A stretch of DNA of 64,000 nt from positions 1-64,000 of the forward strand of contig NZ_FRAR01000022.1 in NCBI RefSeq assembly GCF_900142375.1, read 5' to 3'. Shown here one piece after another: positions 44,468-53,030 of this stretch (positions are counted from its first letter, which is position 1; the number at the start of each line of letters is the position of its first letter). The DNA comes from Desulforamulus aeronauticus DSM 10349. Its GTDB lineage: Bacteria; Bacillota; Desulfotomaculia; Desulfotomaculales; Desulfotomaculaceae. Below the pieces are notes generated by a model. It searched no databases and was not told the DNA's origin. It was given only the letters and a program-made list of their open reading frames with translations. A program made the translations under genes and the position numbers.

Positions 44468-45322
44468 ATGATAAAACAATTTCCGGCTGAAATCATAGAT
44501 ATTATTTTGGAGGAAGCCTCTGTTGGTATAACCCTAGTCAACCAAAACGGTGATGTAACATGGTATAACAATCTGGCCCGGCTTTTACTCGGTTGGAGTG
44601 AAGAAGGAGAATTAAATACGGTACTAAAATGTCACTCCAAAGAGGTTAATACCCGGGTTATAGACAAAATAAACCATGCTAATACCAAAGAGTGGCATAG
44701 CGTAATTAAGCTTAATGGCAGATTCATTGAAAACTCGTACACGCCAATTCGTATTAAAGACCTTTTTACGGGTGTTATGATCATTACTAAAGACGTAACT
44801 GAAAGAGAGAAAATGGTTGAAGTAGTAAAAAAAGCTGCTGTCACAGATAACCTTACGGGTCTTTATAATAGAAGATTCTTTGATACAATTTTTCATGAGC
44901 TGACTACTAATCAAAAACCCTTTGGCATCATTATGCTGGATATTAATGGTCTAAAATATGTTAACGACAACTACGGACATGAAGCCGGGGACAAGCTAAT
45001 CATTAAGGCCGCAGAAAACATTACCCAGAGTGTAAGGAAGGTAGATTATGTCTTTAGATTTGGCGGAGATGAGTTTGTGGTTCTAATAGGTGAAGATAAT
45101 CCTGAAACGACTGCGTCTATTTGCTCAAGGATAAGGGGGAAAAACATAGAACCAAGACCAGATGGTCCGATTGGTGTAAATCTAAGCATGGGGGCTTGTT
45201 GTTCTTCGGAGATATCAGAAGCGAAAGAAGTTTTTGCTTGTGCCGATGAAAAAATGTATCAAGACAAAAGAAGGTTCTACCAAAATGAAGGAAAATTTAT
45301 TAAACGAGATGGACCTGAGTGA
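44468..45322 (+). CDS. PAS-GGDEF diguanylate cyclase
   Basis: A 284-residue soluble protein. A PAS domain (about 10-120, ILEEASVGITLVNQNGDVTWYNNLARLLLG) is followed by a linker and a GGDEF domain with DNLTGLYNRRFF and RFGGDEFVVLIG. The catalytic motif is intact. The C-terminal half is slightly short: EIS EAKEVFACADEKMYQDK ends the domain. ATG 44468 is preferred to 44444, since AAAGGCAGG lies upstream. A terminator starts in the last codons. Confidence 0.9.
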   Translation: MIKQFPAEIIDIILEEASVGITLVNQNGDVTWYNNLARLLLGWSEEGELNTVLKCHSKEVNTRVIDKINHANTKEWHSVIKLNGRFIENSYTPIRIKDLFTGVMIITKDVTEREKMVEVVKKAAVTDNLTGLYNRRFFDTIFHELTTNQKPFGIIMLDINGLKYVNDNYGHEAGDKLIIKAAENITQSVRKVDYVFRFGGDEFVVLIGEDNPETTASICSRIRGKNIEPRPDGPIGVNLSMGACCSSEISEAKEVFACADEKMYQDKRRFYQNEGKFIKRDGPE

Positions 45323-45340
45323 AAGCTCAGGTTTTTTTTA
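45313..45340 (+). terminator. Terminator overlapping the GGDEF gene stop
   Basis: ACCTGAG / CTCAGGT with a 6-nt loop and an eight-T run. Confidence 0.9.
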
Positions 45341-45359
45341 TAGGTGTGATAAAAACATA

Positions 45360-45391
45360 TTGACTTGGAGCTAACTCTAAAATGGTATGTT
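45360..45391 (+). promoter_or_regulatory. MerR-type promoter/operator before merR
   Basis: TTGACT (45360) and TATGTT or GTATGT with a long 19-20-base spacer that holds the dyad TTGGAG-CTAA-CTCTAA. Stretched spacers over a dyad are the mark of MerR activation. A sister site lies at 47144. The 125 bases between here and the merR start include only a six-codon ORF. Confidence 0.6.
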
Positions 45392-45516
45392 TTTAGGGAG
45401 GAATGAAACTGTCCTATTAGATTCGAACCTACACAGTCCTCCTTCTTCATAGTGGGCTTTTAACTTGGAAAAGGCTTATTCACCTAAAATAGATGGTTAT
45501 TGGGAGGTAAAACAAC

Positions 45517-45945
45517 TTGACGATAACTGAAGTAAGTGAAAGATTAGATATTTCACAGGATACACTCCGCTATTATGAGCGTATTGGGCTGATACCTCGG
45601 GTGAATCGCAATAAAAGCGGCAACAGAGATTATACGGAAGAAGACTGTAAGTGGATCGAATTTATCAAATGTATGCGAGGCGCAGGTCTTACGATTGAGG
45701 TATTGATTGAGTATGTTGCACTGTTTCAACGGGGTGATGAAACCATTGAAGCAAGAAAAGAACTTTTTATCGAGCAGCGTAAGCAGCTCATAGCAAGAAT
45801 AGAAGATATGAAGGAAACACTGGAACGCCTAGATTATAAAATTGCAATATATGAACAATCAATAGTTGAAAAAGAAAAAACACTTACCTATACCAAAGTT
45901 TTACCCGAAGCAGGACAATTAAGTAATTTGTATAGACAAAAGTAA
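45517..45945 (+). CDS. MerR-family transcriptional regulator
   Basis: A 142-residue MerR regulator: TITEVSERLDISQDTLRYYERIGLIPRVNRNKSGNRDYTEEDCKWIEFIKCMRGAGL is the DNA-binding half, followed by a long dimerising coil. There is no metal-binding Cys set at the C-terminus, so it is of the AdhR/YhdM-like group that often governs aldo-keto reductases. TTG 45517 follows GGGAGG. It is upstream of an aldo-keto reductase and in reach of two matching operators. Confidence 0.92.
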   Translation: MTITEVSERLDISQDTLRYYERIGLIPRVNRNKSGNRDYTEEDCKWIEFIKCMRGAGLTIEVLIEYVALFQRGDETIEARKELFIEQRKQLIARIEDMKETLERLDYKIAIYEQSIVEKEKTLTYTKVLPEAGQLSNLYRQK

Positions 45946-45981
45946 AGTTGTGATCCTAATCAAATAGTTGGAGGAAAAATT

Positions 45982-47097
45982 ATGGAACAGAAAAAATTAG
46001 GGTTTGGATGTATGCGATTACCAATTATAAATCCCGAAGATCGGACCAGTGTTGATCAGCCACAGTTATATAAGATGGTAGATACATTTTTGGCAAGGGG
46101 TTTCACATATTTCGATACCGCGTATATGTACCACAATTATGTTAGTGAGCTTATGGTAAAAGAGGCCCTGGTAAAACGTCATCCAAGAGAAAGTTTTACA
46201 ATTGCAACTAAGCTGCCTACCATGATGCTGCAAACAAAAGGGGATATGGAACGCATCTTTAGTGAGCAGTTAGAAAAGTGTGGCGTGGAATATTTTGATT
46301 ATTATATGCTGCATTGTTTAAATGCAGCTAACTATACAATTGCCAAAAACCTAGAAAGCTTTGCCTTTATTCAGCAGAAGAAGGAGGAGGGTAAAATCCG
46401 AAGTATCGGTTTCTCCTACCATGATAATGCAGAACTTTTAGAAGAAATTCTTAACGATCATCCAGAGGTGGAATTTGTACAGCTACAGCTAAATTATCTG
46501 GATTGGGATAATGCAAACATTCAGTCGCGGCTGTGTTATGAGGTTTGTGTAAAGCATGGTACACCAGTTATCGTAATGGAACCAATCAAAGGGGGTACCC
46601 TTGCTACAGTACCTGCAGAGGTAGAAAAGATGTTCAAGGACTATGTACCAAATTTGTCCGTAGCTTCCTGGGCAATCCGCTATGCAGCAAGCCAGTCCAA
46701 TGTCATGATGGTACTTTCTGGTATGTCAAGTTATGAGCAATTACTGGATAATACAGATTATATGCAGGATTTCAGACCTCTAAATGAGGAAGAAATGACC
46801 ATCATAAATAAAGCGGTTGCTATCATTAATTCCAGCATTGCCGTTCCCTGTACGGGATGTCAGTATTGTGTGGAAGGCTGTCCTAAAAACATACCCATTC
46901 CGAATTATTTTGCGTTGTATAACTCCTATGTACAGTTTAAAGAGAAATCTAACTCAAAATTCTATTATGAAAACTATCTGGACAAGAACGGTCGTGCTTC
47001 CGATTGCATCGACTGTCATCAGTGCGAGAGCCACTGCCCGCAGCATCTGTCCATTGTGGAAAGTTTAAAAGAGGTTGCCAATACCTTTGATAAATAA
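45982..47097 (+). CDS. Aldo/keto reductase with C-terminal 4Fe-4S ferredoxin motifs
   Basis: A 371-residue enzyme. The TIM barrel has [18 protein letters not shown] with catalytic Asp and Tyr, ATKLP and HCLN. The C-terminal part has two Cys clusters, [12 protein letters not shown] and [13 protein letters not shown], each able to hold one [4Fe-4S]. Such proteins couple iron-sulfur electron transfer to carbonyl reduction in anaerobes. ATG 45982 follows TTGGAGG. It lies 36 bases after merR. Confidence 0.93.
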   Translation: MEQKKLGFGCMRLPIINPEDRTSVDQPQLYKMVDTFLARGFTYFDTAYMYHNYVSELMVKEALVKRHPRESFTIATKLPTMMLQTKGDMERIFSEQLEKCGVEYFDYYMLHCLNAANYTIAKNLESFAFIQQKKEEGKIRSIGFSYHDNAELLEEILNDHPEVEFVQLQLNYLDWDNANIQSRLCYEVCVKHGTPVIVMEPIKGGTLATVPAEVEKMFKDYVPNLSVASWAIRYAASQSNVMMVLSGMSSYEQLLDNTDYMQDFRPLNEEEMTIINKAVAIINSSIAVPCTGCQYCVEGCPKNIPIPNYFALYNSYVQFKEKSNSKFYYENYLDKNGRASDCIDCHQCESHCPQHLSIVESLKEVANTFDK

Positions 47098-47143
47098 AAT
47101 TAAACGCCAAATGGTACCTCAATGTAAAAACGGATAATAGCTA

Positions 47144-47174
47144 TTGACTTTAAGTTAGCTCAAAGTTGTACTAT
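47144..47174 (+). promoter_or_regulatory. MerR-type promoter/operator before DUF362 gene
   Basis: TTGACT (47144) and TACTAT (47169) with exactly 19 bases between, over the dyad CTTTAAG-TTAG-CTCAAAG. The same layout as the site at 45360, so the same MerR regulator probably acts at both. Confidence 0.6.
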
Positions 47175-47218
47175 TGAGTGTGATTAAACTTTTACTTTAT
47201 ATAGAGAGGGGAAAAAGT

Positions 47219-48325
47219 ATGTCCAGCAAAGTATATTTTGTAAATCTGCGGGCGAGGACAGATAAGAGCAATAAAATTACCAAAATAAGAAACTTATTTG
47301 ATCGTGCTGGTTTTAATGAGCTTATTCAAAAGGACGACCTCACAGCTATAAAATTGCACTTCGGTGAACGCGGCAGTGATGGCTTTATTAGCCCTATTTT
47401 TGTGCGTCAGGTGGTGGATAAAATAAAGGAAAAGGGTGCAAAACCTTTTCTAACCGATACCAATACGCTCTACTCTGGAAGTCGACATAATTCGGTTGAT
47501 CATTTACTGACTGCATTGGAGCATGGTTTTGATTATACGGTTACAGGTGCGCCAATTATCATAGCCGATGGATTACGCAGTGATAATATTACTGAAGTAC
47601 AGATTGACAAAAAACACTTTCATAAAGTGAAACTGGCTAAAGATATTGTTAATGCTGATAGCGTAATTGTATTATCACACTTTAAGGGGCATGAGATGGG
47701 TGGCTTTGGTGGGGCGATAAAAAATCTTGCCATGGGTGGAGCACCCGCGATTGGTAAAAAAGAACAGCATGCTACCAAAATTATAGTCGATCAAGATAAA
47801 TGTGTTGGCTGCGGTGAATGCAGCGAAGTTTGTCCAGAACAGGCTATAAGTATGAGTGAAATGAAGGCCCATATCTCTTTGGAAAAATGTATCGGCTGTG
47901 GTGAATGCCTTACTGTGTGCTCTGTAAAGGCCAACGGAATGGACTGGGAGACAGATCTAGTAGCTTTTCTTGAACGCATGACTGAATATGGCTATGGCTT
48001 TGCCAAGGCACATGAGAAACACATCGGTTATATAAACTTTCTAATAAATATCACTCCTGATTGTGATTGCGCGTCTTGGAGCGATGCACCGATTGTTCCC
48101 GATATCGGTTTTTTGGCATCCACTGATCCTGTAGCTCTTGATCAGGCAAGCTATGATCTGGTAAATAAACAGCTTGGATTCTCTAACTCTCATTTGTCAT
48201 GCAATCATGAGTCCGGTGCAGATAAGTTTCAAGGTTTGCGCTCCTATATAGACGGTACTATCCAATTGCGACATGGTGAAGAAATTGGTATGGGTAGCCG
48301 CGATTATGAATTAATCGTCCTGTAA
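47219..48325 (+). CDS. DUF362 protein with two [4Fe-4S] ferredoxin motifs
   Basis: A 368-residue protein. The DUF362 region (KVYFVNLRARTD, KLHFGERGSDGFISP, TDTNTLYSGSRHNSVDH, LSHFKGHEMGGFGGAIKNLAMGG) is split by a ferredoxin insertion with CVGCGECSEVCPEQA and CIGCGECLTVCSVKA. ATG 47219 follows AGAGGGG; the longer frame lacks a ribosome site. Its promoter has a MerR-type operator, so it is probably expressed together with the aldo-keto reductase upstream. Electron carrier role is likely; the substrate is unknown. Confidence 0.9.
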   Translation: MSSKVYFVNLRARTDKSNKITKIRNLFDRAGFNELIQKDDLTAIKLHFGERGSDGFISPIFVRQVVDKIKEKGAKPFLTDTNTLYSGSRHNSVDHLLTALEHGFDYTVTGAPIIIADGLRSDNITEVQIDKKHFHKVKLAKDIVNADSVIVLSHFKGHEMGGFGGAIKNLAMGGAPAIGKKEQHATKIIVDQDKCVGCGECSEVCPEQAISMSEMKAHISLEKCIGCGECLTVCSVKANGMDWETDLVAFLERMTEYGYGFAKAHEKHIGYINFLINITPDCDCASWSDAPIVPDIGFLASTDPVALDQASYDLVNKQLGFSNSHLSCNHESGADKFQGLRSYIDGTIQLRHGEEIGMGSRDYELIVL

Positions 48326-48518
48326 GTGCAAAGAAGTACAGACATATTGGTAGTCGGTTTTTAAAGTAGCTCTATTAAAGGATAATCCGCTAGATTGCCG
48401 ATAGCCGCCTTAATTTTTATTAGTAGGCAAAAAAAGAGAGCGTAACGAGTTTTACTGATTGTGGCACTGCATAACAAAATGAATCTGCCTATTTAAGAAA
48501 GGTAAGAGAGGATAAAGA

Positions 48519-49166
48519 ATGAGAATTGTTGATCTAACGCATTATATCTCAGAGGATATGCCCGTCTATCCCGGAACAGAGGGGCCAAAGTTTGCGCCTG
48601 CAAATTCCTATGAAGTGGATGGATTTAAGGAAACGCTTATGACCATGTATACCCACACCGGCACACATATGGACCCACCCGCACACTTATTTGCAGGCAG
48701 AACCACACTCGACCAGTTCCCAATTACCCAATTTGTCGGAACAGCATTGGTGATAGACTGCTCTGACTTAAAGGAAGGGCAGCACATTACGATGGAGTAC
48801 ATCAACAAGCAGAAGGACAAAGCAGATAAAGCTGAGTTTCTTCTTTTCCGCTCCGGTTGGGACCGCTATTGGGGAACTGAGAAATATTTTGGCGATTACC
48901 CCTGTATTGATGGTGAAGTTGCGGATTATCTTGTCAAGAGCCATAAAAAGGGCGTCGGACTGGATGTAATAGGACTTGATCCTATTGCCGATACAAATCT
49001 GACGCTTCATAAAAAGCTGTTTAAGGACAATGAAATCGTCATTATTGAAAACTTGATGAATTTGCATCTGCTTGGAGATGACCTGTTTACCTTTTGTGCC
49101 CTGCCACTAAAGCATGTGGATGCCGATGGCTCTCCCGTTCGGGCTATCGCTCTTTTGCATGACTAG
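48519..49166 (+). CDS. Metal-dependent cyclase-family hydrolase (kynurenine-formamidase-like)
   Basis: A 215-residue enzyme. The motif HTGTHMDPPAHLF is the HxGTHxDxPxH metal site of the cyclase family, which includes kynurenine formamidase and isatin hydrolase. DLTHYISEDMPVYPG opens it and GLDVIGLDPI, NEIVIIENLMNL and RAIALLHD close it. ATG 48519 follows AGAGAGGAT. Its 3' end (from 49018) is duplicated at 53110. The substrate cannot be named. Confidence 0.9.
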   Translation: MRIVDLTHYISEDMPVYPGTEGPKFAPANSYEVDGFKETLMTMYTHTGTHMDPPAHLFAGRTTLDQFPITQFVGTALVIDCSDLKEGQHITMEYINKQKDKADKAEFLLFRSGWDRYWGTEKYFGDYPCIDGEVADYLVKSHKKGVGLDVIGLDPIADTNLTLHKKLFKDNEIVIIENLMNLHLLGDDLFTFCALPLKHVDADGSPVRAIALLHD

Positions 49167-49283
49167 TGAAGGAACGGTAATACCTTCTCAAAACTCATGG
49201 TTATGAAAGAAGCAAGAAGGCTTACGTCAGCTGGGATGATTAAAAGGATAGCAAAAAATACTATCTAAAATTTAAAAACTAGT
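49018..49283 (+). repeat. 266-bp direct repeat, left copy
   Basis: It starts with TGTTTAAGGACAATG inside the cyclase gene and runs 117 bases past its stop to AAAAACTAGT. The right copy is at 53110-53375, equal in length with no indels and roughly 17 mismatches. The two copies frame the ars cassette. Confidence 0.9.
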
Positions 49284-49313
49284 GCTAAAACATATCTTAT
49301 TTTAGGTGCTAAT

Positions 49314-49382
49314 CATTAGCTATCAAATTTTAAACCGTTGTCCTGTGTGTGAACATGAAATGATTGTAACCAATTTAGCTTG
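49314..49382 (+). pseudogene. 5' fragment of a DUF2089-type gene
   Basis: About 69 bases match 53507-53575, the start of the intact DUF2089 gene, with three mismatches: TTAAACCGTTG, CTGTGTGTGAACATGAAATGAT and ACCAATTTAGCTTG. The frame ends soon after. Together with the 266-bp repeat it shows that the cyclase-to-DUF2089 junction was duplicated. Confidence 0.8.
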
Positions 49383-49553
49383 GGATAGCTTTTGTCAAGG
49401 GGTAAAATGATTTTCGACAAAATTGAGATAAAAGTATCGCCTACAAGGTTGAATTACCTTGTAGGATTTTTTTATTCTATGAAATGGAGTGACAATTATT
49501 GAGAAATGCAAGCACAACACATTGACATTCATCTATGTGTTGTGTATACTATG

Positions 49554-49573
49554 ACATAGACGAATATCTATGT
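49554..49573 (+). promoter_or_regulatory. arsR: ArsR operator
   Basis: ACATAGA-N6-TCTATGT, a perfect inverted repeat ending 12 bases before the preferred GTG start of arsR. An ATCTATGTGT half-site occurs again just upstream. Confidence 0.7.
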
Positions 49574-49585
49574 GAGGTGATTTTA

Positions 49586-49915
49586 GTGCGTGAACAGTAT
49601 GCAGACTACGCCCATTTTTTCAAGGCGTTATCCGACCCGAACAGACTTATGATTGTGGATATGCTTTCCTGCGGGGAATTGTGCGCCTGTGTGATTTTAG
49701 AGAAGTTTAATATCACGCAACCGACCCTTTCCCATCACATGAAAACCCTTTGTGATTGCGGATTGGTAAATGGGCGCAAAGAGGGAAAGTGGACGTACTA
49801 CTCGCTGAACGGCGATACCGTGCGGAGTTTTCGGGCATTTTTTGAAAGAGTCACGACAGCGAAAGAGGATTGTATTTGTTACGAAAAAAATATCGAGGAG
49901 GATTGTTGTCAATGA
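49586..49915 (+). CDS. arsR: ArsR-family arsenite-responsive repressor
   Basis: A 109-residue repressor: FFKALSDPNRLMIVDMLSCGELCACVILEKFNITQPTLSHHMKTLCDCGLV. ELCAC is the classical alpha-3 As(III) site. The wing reads RKEGKWTYYSL. GTG 49586 follows GTGAGGTGA and leaves the dyad operator upstream; the ATG at 49535 would put the operator inside the gene. The stop overlaps arsM by ATGA. The C-terminus adds KEDCICYEKN and DCCQ, a second Cys cluster. Confidence 0.92.
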   Translation: MREQYADYAHFFKALSDPNRLMIVDMLSCGELCACVILEKFNITQPTLSHHMKTLCDCGLVNGRKEGKWTYYSLNGDTVRSFRAFFERVTTAKEDCICYEKNIEEDCCQ

Positions 49916-51009
49916 GCGAAAAAAACTGTTGTTGCGCGTCCGGTGATTGCTGCGGTGAATCGTCAATAATCGAAAACGTGAAAGAGTATTACGGTAAAAC
50001 CCTGCAAAGTACAGCCGATTTACAAAGCAAAGCCTGTTGCTGTTCGCCATCGTCCATGTCAAAGGAAGTGAAAGAAGCCCTTGCCTTAGTTGCAAATGAA
50101 GTTGTCACTCGCTACTATGGTTGCGGCTCGCCCCTGCCTCTGCTGCTCAATGGAATGACCGTCCTTGACCTTGGATGTGGAAGCGGTCTGGATGTTTACG
50201 TTGCGGCAAAACTTGTCGGTGAGCATGGGCAAGTAATCGGTGTGGATATGACGCAGGAACAGCTTGACGTTGCTCAAAAATACGAGGAAGAACAGCGTCA
50301 AAAATTTGGTTACGCTAAATCCAATGTGCGCTTCATAAAGGGTTATATTGAGGACTTGCGTTCTGCGGGGATTGAGGATAATTCCGTGGATATTGTAATC
50401 TCGAATTGCGTTATCAATCTCTCGCCTTACAAGGAAAAAGTATTTGCGGAAATATGGCGGGTACTGAAACCCGGCGGAGAGCTTTACTTCTCGGACGTGT
50501 TCGCTGACCGCCGCATACCTGAACACCTTGCAACCGACCCGATATTGCGCGGTGAGTGTATTGGTGGTGCGATGTACAGTGAGGATTTTCGCCGTATCAT
50601 GCAACGGTCTGGCTTTGCCGATTTCCGCTATAAGTCCAGCCGGACGCTAGACTTGGATAATGAAGCCATCATAGAAAAAGTGGGCTTCGCAAACTTCATG
50701 GAGCGGACTGTTAGGGGATTTAAGCTGGACGACTTGGAGGATATTTGCGAGGATTACGGGCAGATCGCTGTTTACAATGGCACCATCCCCGGCCATCCGC
50801 ATTTCTTTGACCTTGACGACCATCACCGTTTCTTCACGGGCAAGCCGCTTTTGGTCTGTGGCAATACAGCGTCCATGCTGTCAAAAACGCGCTTTGCTTC
50901 TTCGTTTAAGGTTATGGGCGACCGCTCAACGCACTTTGGAGCGTTTGACGGATGCGGGGTTTCCTACGAAACGGATTGCGCGGATAGCGGCGGCTCGTGC
51001 TGTTGCTGA
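49912..51009 (+). CDS. arsM: Arsenite methyltransferase ArsM, long type
   Basis: A 365-residue SAM-dependent enzyme with a longer C-terminal part than the 272-residue ArsM at 19081. The N-terminus has CCCASGDCCGESS and ACCCSPSS; VLDLGCGSGLDVYVAA is the SAM loop; [24 protein letters not shown] and GECIGGAMYSEDF carry the As(III) Cys residues. The C-terminal domain (about 235-365) ends in DSGGSCCC, which may be a metallochaperone or regulatory tail. The start overlaps arsR by ATGA. It looks acquired from a different lineage than the first arsM. Confidence 0.93.
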   Translation: MSEKNCCCASGDCCGESSIIENVKEYYGKTLQSTADLQSKACCCSPSSMSKEVKEALALVANEVVTRYYGCGSPLPLLLNGMTVLDLGCGSGLDVYVAAKLVGEHGQVIGVDMTQEQLDVAQKYEEEQRQKFGYAKSNVRFIKGYIEDLRSAGIEDNSVDIVISNCVINLSPYKEKVFAEIWRVLKPGGELYFSDVFADRRIPEHLATDPILRGECIGGAMYSEDFRRIMQRSGFADFRYKSSRTLDLDNEAIIEKVGFANFMERTVRGFKLDDLEDICEDYGQIAVYNGTIPGHPHFFDLDDHHRFFTGKPLLVCGNTASMLSKTRFASSFKVMGDRSTHFGAFDGCGVSYETDCADSGGSCCC

Positions 51010-51037
51010 TAGTCGCAAGGGAAAGGACATTTCCGAA

Positions 51038-51241
51038 ATGAGCTGCCCCAATGTCAAAGAGTGCGCCTGCCCGAAAAAGACTTGCCCTAATAACGGCCAA
51101 TGTTGTGCCTGCGTTATCAAGCACAGGGAAACGAATAGTTTGCCATTCTGTCTATTCCTCGACAATGAGGGGGATAAAAGCGTGGCGAATTACTACCGCA
51201 AACTGAAAGAACGGTTTGAAAAGCAGGGAGAAACCGTATAG
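51038..51241 (+). CDS. DUF6485 family Cys-rich small protein
   Basis: A 67-residue protein with MSCPNVKECACPKKTCPNNGQCCACVIKHRETNSLPFCLFLD, eight Cys with a zinc-ribbon-like spacing, then a helical tail VANYYRKLKERFEKQGETV. ATG 51038 follows GGGAAAGGA. Such a gene often trails arsM in clostridial ars operons. Its function is unknown; metalloid binding is inferred. Confidence 0.75.
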   Translation: MSCPNVKECACPKKTCPNNGQCCACVIKHRETNSLPFCLFLDNEGDKSVANYYRKLKERFEKQGETV

Positions 51242-51357
51242 AACGATTGCCCCTATTCTGTTCTTTGGAGGAGGCCGGGGGCGCGGGGGCAGAGCCACCG
51301 CATAGACTTACGCCTACCGCCGCAGTAGTGAAGCCGGTTTTGCCGTACAATGAAGCG

Positions 51358-51405
51358 GCCGAAAACGGGGAACAGGATTGCTTTATCCTGTTCCCCGTTT
51401 TCGGC
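51358..51405. terminator. Long hairpin terminating the arsRM unit
   Basis: A 20-bp perfect stem (GCCGAAAACGGGGAACAGGA and its complement) with an 8-nt loop between converging genes. There is no T run on the plus strand. The preceding GC-rich GGGGGCGCGGGGGCAGAGCC stretch is unlike the neighbouring DNA. Confidence 0.7.
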
Positions 51406-51453
51406 GGCGAAATGACACGGCAACTCGTTTGTTTTTGCGTCTTACTTCATGTA

Positions 51454-52386
51454 TTAACTTTCGTAAATGGTAGCCATATCATGTATTCGCCGCTTCATTT
51501 CTGAGCGTATATATAACGGCTCTAAACACTCGCATTTATCCCCGAAACTGAAAAGGATATTGTAGTAGTATTCGTTCTCTATGAAAGGAAAACTAACAAT
51601 GTAATGCTCATTACCATCAGGTGAAAAGTGTTCATAGGCGCAAAAATCAAGTACCCTGTCTATGACAGATTTATGAATACGGATTTTGATTTTTGTTTGC
51701 ATAATTGCCAAAATATACGTAAAATCTAACGTCGGTTTTTGATAATCTCGTGGTGTAAAAGCTTCCTCTTGTATTTGTAGGTTTGATGTGCGGGATAGTT
51801 TGAATAAGCGATAGTCATTTCTTTTAAGGCAATACCCTTGCCAATACCAATGGCTACTTTTCAATACAAGCTGATACGGCTCGGCTGTTCGTGCGGTTTT
51901 GTTTCCGTAGCGGTCTGTATATTCAAAAGAAAGTAGTCTGTTTTCCTGCAAAGCTGTTTTAATGATTTCTAAAAATGGTTGTATGTTCCCGTTGCCCATC
52001 CACGGACTTAAATCGATATATACTTGATTTGCTTTTAACTCAATGTCTTTCGCTCTGTCGGCGGGGATAAAACTCTTGACTTTTGCAAGGGCGTTTACCA
52101 GTTCATCGCCTCGTATCATGTTGGAAAGACTGGAAAGCCCCATCAAAATAGCGGAAAGGTCGGCAGTCGAAAAAACCTTTTTATCAATCTTGTATTTCTT
52201 CATGATTTCAAAGCCGCCGCCCACTCCCGATGTTGAGCGAACAGGAATACCCGCCATGTTGATAGTGTCTATGTCGCGGTAGATTGTGCGGGGTGAAACT
52301 TCAAATATATCTGCTAACTCCTGTGCTCCTATCCGCTCTTTTTCAAGGAGTATCATAATAATGCTAACAAGCCTGTCAATTTTCAT
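51454..52386 (-). CDS. WYL-domain transcriptional regulator
   Basis: A 310-residue regulator. An N-terminal HTH (MKIDRLVSIIMILLEKERIGAQELADIFEVSPRTIYRDIDTINMAGIP) is followed by a WYL domain (RLLSFEYTDRYGNKTARTAEPYQLVLKSSHWYWQGYC) and a C-terminal extension. The ATG at 52386 follows AAAGGCAGC and is preferred since a sigma-A promoter (TTGACA-N17-TAAAAT) overlaps the longer start. It is divergent from the isochorismatase-like gene. WYL regulators often sense nucleic-acid or small-molecule ligands. Confidence 0.9.
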   Translation of the reverse strand: MKIDRLVSIIMILLEKERIGAQELADIFEVSPRTIYRDIDTINMAGIPVRSTSGVGGGFEIMKKYKIDKKVFSTADLSAILMGLSSLSNMIRGDELVNALAKVKSFIPADRAKDIELKANQVYIDLSPWMGNGNIQPFLEIIKTALQENRLLSFEYTDRYGNKTARTAEPYQLVLKSSHWYWQGYCLKRNDYRLFKLSRTSNLQIQEEAFTPRDYQKPTLDFTYILAIMQTKIKIRIHKSVIDRVLDFCAYEHFSPDGNEHYIVSFPFIENEYYYNILFSFGDKCECLEPLYIRSEMKRRIHDMATIYES

Positions 52387-52424
52387 CTGACAGCTGCCTT
52401 TCAAAATTTTTTTTATCATTTTAG

Positions 52425-52450
52425 ATTGTTGCCATACTGTTGTCAACAAT
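52425..52450. promoter_or_regulatory. Palindromic operator in the WYL/isochorismatase divergent promoter
   Basis: ATTGTTG-N12-CAACAAT, an inverted repeat inside which the WYL promoter's -35 box (TTGACA on the minus strand) lies. A TATAAT at 52457 could serve the isochorismatase-like gene. It is a likely autoregulation site. Confidence 0.55.
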
Positions 52451-52504
52451 TACAGGTATAATAAAAAAGCAAACAAATCAATCTACCTATCAGGGGGAGA
52501 CACT

Positions 52505-53014
52505 ATGCAGAAAAAAGCCTTGGTGATAATAGATATTCAAAATGACATAACAAAGAATTATAAGGATATTATTGACAATATAAATAAAGCTATTGATTGG
52601 GCAGTCAATAATGATATTCATGTTGTTTATATAAGGCATGAAAATTTATCAGACGGCACGAGGACTTTTAAACCCAATACACATGGGTCCGAATTAGCTT
52701 CGGATTTGAAAATAGTATCAAAAAATGTTTTTACTAAATACAAAGGAAACGCATTGAGCAGTGAGGAATTTACAGACTTTATCAGTAAAAACGAAATATG
52801 CGATTTCTATATAGCAGGGGCAGATGCTGTTGCTTGTGTTAAATCTACCTGCTACAACTTACGCAAAGCAAATTATGGCGTTAATGTCCTATCAGATTGC
52901 ATTACAAGTTATGATAAAAGGAAAATTGACGAAATGATACGTTATTATGAAAGTAAAGGCTGTAATATAAGAGAACGTAACGAGTTTTGTATAAATGGGA
53001 ATACTTACCACTAA
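52505..53014 (+). CDS. Isochorismatase-family cysteine hydrolase
   Basis: A 169-residue hydrolase: ALVIIDIQNDIT with catalytic Asp, FTKYKGNAL with catalytic Lys, and GADAVACVKSTCYN with the active-site Cys, ordered as in nicotinamidase/isochorismatase proteins. The C-terminus (NEFCINGNTYH) is unlike the family and begins next to AGAACGTAACGAGTTTT, which also occurs before the cyclase gene, so the tail may be hybrid. ATG 52505 follows AGGGGGAGA. It is divergent from the WYL regulator, which may control it. Confidence 0.88.
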   Translation: MQKKALVIIDIQNDITKNYKDIIDNINKAIDWAVNNDIHVVYIRHENLSDGTRTFKPNTHGSELASDLKIVSKNVFTKYKGNALSSEEFTDFISKNEICDFYIAGADAVACVKSTCYNLRKANYGVNVLSDCITSYDKRKIDEMIRYYESKGCNIRERNEFCINGNTYH

Positions 53015-53030
53015 GGAGGAAGTACCATTT

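Noticed and set aside
49535-49585. Upstream ATG start for arsR at 49535
   Set aside because: It would place the dyad operator inside the gene and lacks a ribosome site; GTG 49586 has both in the right order.
50777-51037. Longer frame for the DUF6485 gene from 50777
   Set aside because: Overlaps arsM for 230 bases without a ribosome site; ATG 51038 has one and gives a complete small protein.
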